From Deltaproteobacteria bacterium (lineage in GTDB: Bacteria; Desulfobacterota_C; Deferrisomatia; Deferrisomatales; JACRMM01): a DNA stretch of 5,031 bases. Position 1 is the stretch's first letter; each line of letters opens with the position of its first letter. A program made the position numbers and the translations under genes. The notes under the pieces were generated by a model that saw only the letters and a program-made list of their open reading frames with translations, was not told the origin of the DNA and did not search any database. Shown here piece after piece: positions 4,249 to 5,031 of this stretch. Location of the stretch: positions 1 through 5,031 of the forward strand of contig JACRCS010000004.1 of NCBI GenBank assembly GCA_016218905.1. The letters are read 5' to 3'.

Positions 4249-5031
4249 ATGTGCCCACCCGAGACCGACGCCATGGGCCTCGAGCTCAGGGAACAGTTGG
4301 AGACGTGGGGACAGCTCTGGCGCCGCCGCCCCGAGCTCGAGGCGCTCGCCCGCGCCGTCGCGGCTCCGGGCCTGCGCCGGATCCTCCTCGCCGGGTGCGG
4401 GGACTGCCACGCGGCCGCAGAGTACGGCGCCGCTCTGACCGGTCTCCGCACCCGCTTCGAAGTGCGGGCCCTCCCGGCGATGGAGGCCTCCCGCGCGTAC
4501 TCCTACCTGCTCGGTCCCGAGACCCTCCTCGTGGCCCTGAGCATCTCGGGGCGAACGCCGCGAGTGCTCGAGGCGGTGCGCGCCGCCCGCAAGGCCGGGA
4601 GCACCGTCCTCGCGGTCACCGACGACGCCGACTCGCCCCTGGCCCAGGCGGCCCAGGAGCGCCTGGTCCTCGGCACGGCGCCCGAGGAGGCGCTCCATCG
4701 GACCGACTACGCCGACCCGGAGGCCGCGCGCTACATCGGCTATCAGCGGCCGGTGGCCCAGACGAAGACTTACGGAGCGGCCGAGCTCGCCCTGGCCCTG
4801 CTCGCCCTCGCGTGGGAGGATCTGGCGCCCTCCGGCAGGGGCTCGCCGCGAGCCTCGCTGGAAGGCGCCCTCGCGGAGCTCGCCGCCTCCGGGGAAGCGG
4901 CGGCCGGCGCCGGCGCCGCGGCCGCGGCGCTCTGGAGCGTGGCGCCGCCGGGCTCCGCCGCGACTTTCTGCGCGACGGGCCTCGGCTTCTCCGCGGCCCG
5001 CTTCGCCGCCTACAAGTTCCTCGAGCTCGCC
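4249..5031 (+). CDS. Double-SIS-domain sugar-phosphate isomerase/deaminase-like protein (3' end outside window)
   Basis: The frame is open from ATG 4249 to the window end, giving 261 residues with no stop. It resembles the isomerase half of glucosamine-6-phosphate synthase without the glutaminase domain. The first SIS domain shows LLAGCGDCHAAAE (46-58), where the family has GCG(T/S)S, then the phosphate-binding loop SISGRT (98-103) and AVTDDADSPLAQAA (122-135). PVAQTKTYGAAELALALLAL (168-187) matches the STKAFT...LALLAL helix. A second SIS domain begins at ATGLGFSAARFAAYKFLEL (242-260), just before the cut. Such proteins (GlmD, AgaS, FrlB-like) act on aminosugar or fructosamine phosphates in the cytoplasm; the catalytic residues lie beyond the window, so the substrate is unknown. 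C53 in the loop where Ser or Thr is usual is mildly odd. The gene diverges from the flavin reductase operon and may be regulated through the palindrome at 4213-4227. Confidence 0.85.
   Translation, partial: MCPPETDAMGLELREQLETWGQLWRRRPELEALARAVAAPGLRRILLAGCGDCHAAAEYGAALTGLRTRFEVRALPAMEASRAYSYLLGPETLLVALSISGRTPRVLEAVRAARKAGSTVLAVTDDADSPLAQAAQERLVLGTAPEEALHRTDYADPEAARYIGYQRPVAQTKTYGAAELALALLALAWEDLAPSGRGSPRASLEGALAELAASGEAAAGAGAAAAALWSVAPPGSAATFCATGLGFSAARFAAYKFLELA

Noticed and set aside
4144..4698. N-terminal extension of the flavin reductase frame to 4698
   Set aside because: It crosses the divergent promoter region and lies antisense to the SIS coding sequence. The family domain begins right after the ATG at 4143, which has a strong SD.

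Overview
This is a GC-rich bacterial window with ordinary chromosomal gene density. A stretch at 2641-2760 drops to 56% G+C (67 of 120 bases counted), visibly below its surroundings. The protein families (a GspE/PilB-type ATPase with an MshEN-like N-terminus, a flavoredoxin-like flavin reductase, a UdgX-type uracil-DNA glycosylase relative, ROK and SIS sugar proteins) fit a high-GC, probably Gram-negative lineage such as a deltaproteobacterium-like or uncultured group. No marker gene is present, so this placement is only a guess.

Layout. 2-373 (+): 3' part of a ROK-family sugar kinase gene, cut by the window start. 387-458: a two-armed REP/REPIN-like palindromic element lying between convergent gene ends. 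455-2146 (-): a full-length GspE/PilB-like ATPase gene whose stop codon falls inside the conserved GTAG of the repeat. 2147-2926: about 780 bases without a convincing gene. It holds the ATPase leader with several hairpins and a 13-C tract, a second REPIN copy (2488-2556), and an AT-richer patch with an unrelated GTAG hairpin (2706-2734). 2927-3562 (-) and 3559-4143 (-): a two-gene operon, flavin reductase then UdgX-like protein, joined by a 4-base GTGA stop/start overlap. 4144-4248: a compact divergent promoter region. 4249-5031 (+): the 5' part of a double-SIS-domain sugar-phosphate isomerase/deaminase-like gene, running off the window end.

How it works together. The flavin reductase and the Fe-S-type UdgX protein should be co-translated. 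The operon and the SIS gene appear to fire from promoters that physically overlap, so they may compete. The ATPase has no pilus or secretion partner in view. It keeps a duplicated 24-residue motif like that of c-di-GMP-binding MshEN domains, but it has lost consensus residues in the Walker B and His boxes. The points most worth a second look are this sensor-intact, engine-degraded ATPase, the REPIN pair with base-pair covariation, and the coupled UdgX/flavin reductase pair. I see no CRISPR array, tRNA, rRNA, transposase or complete novel multi-gene system.
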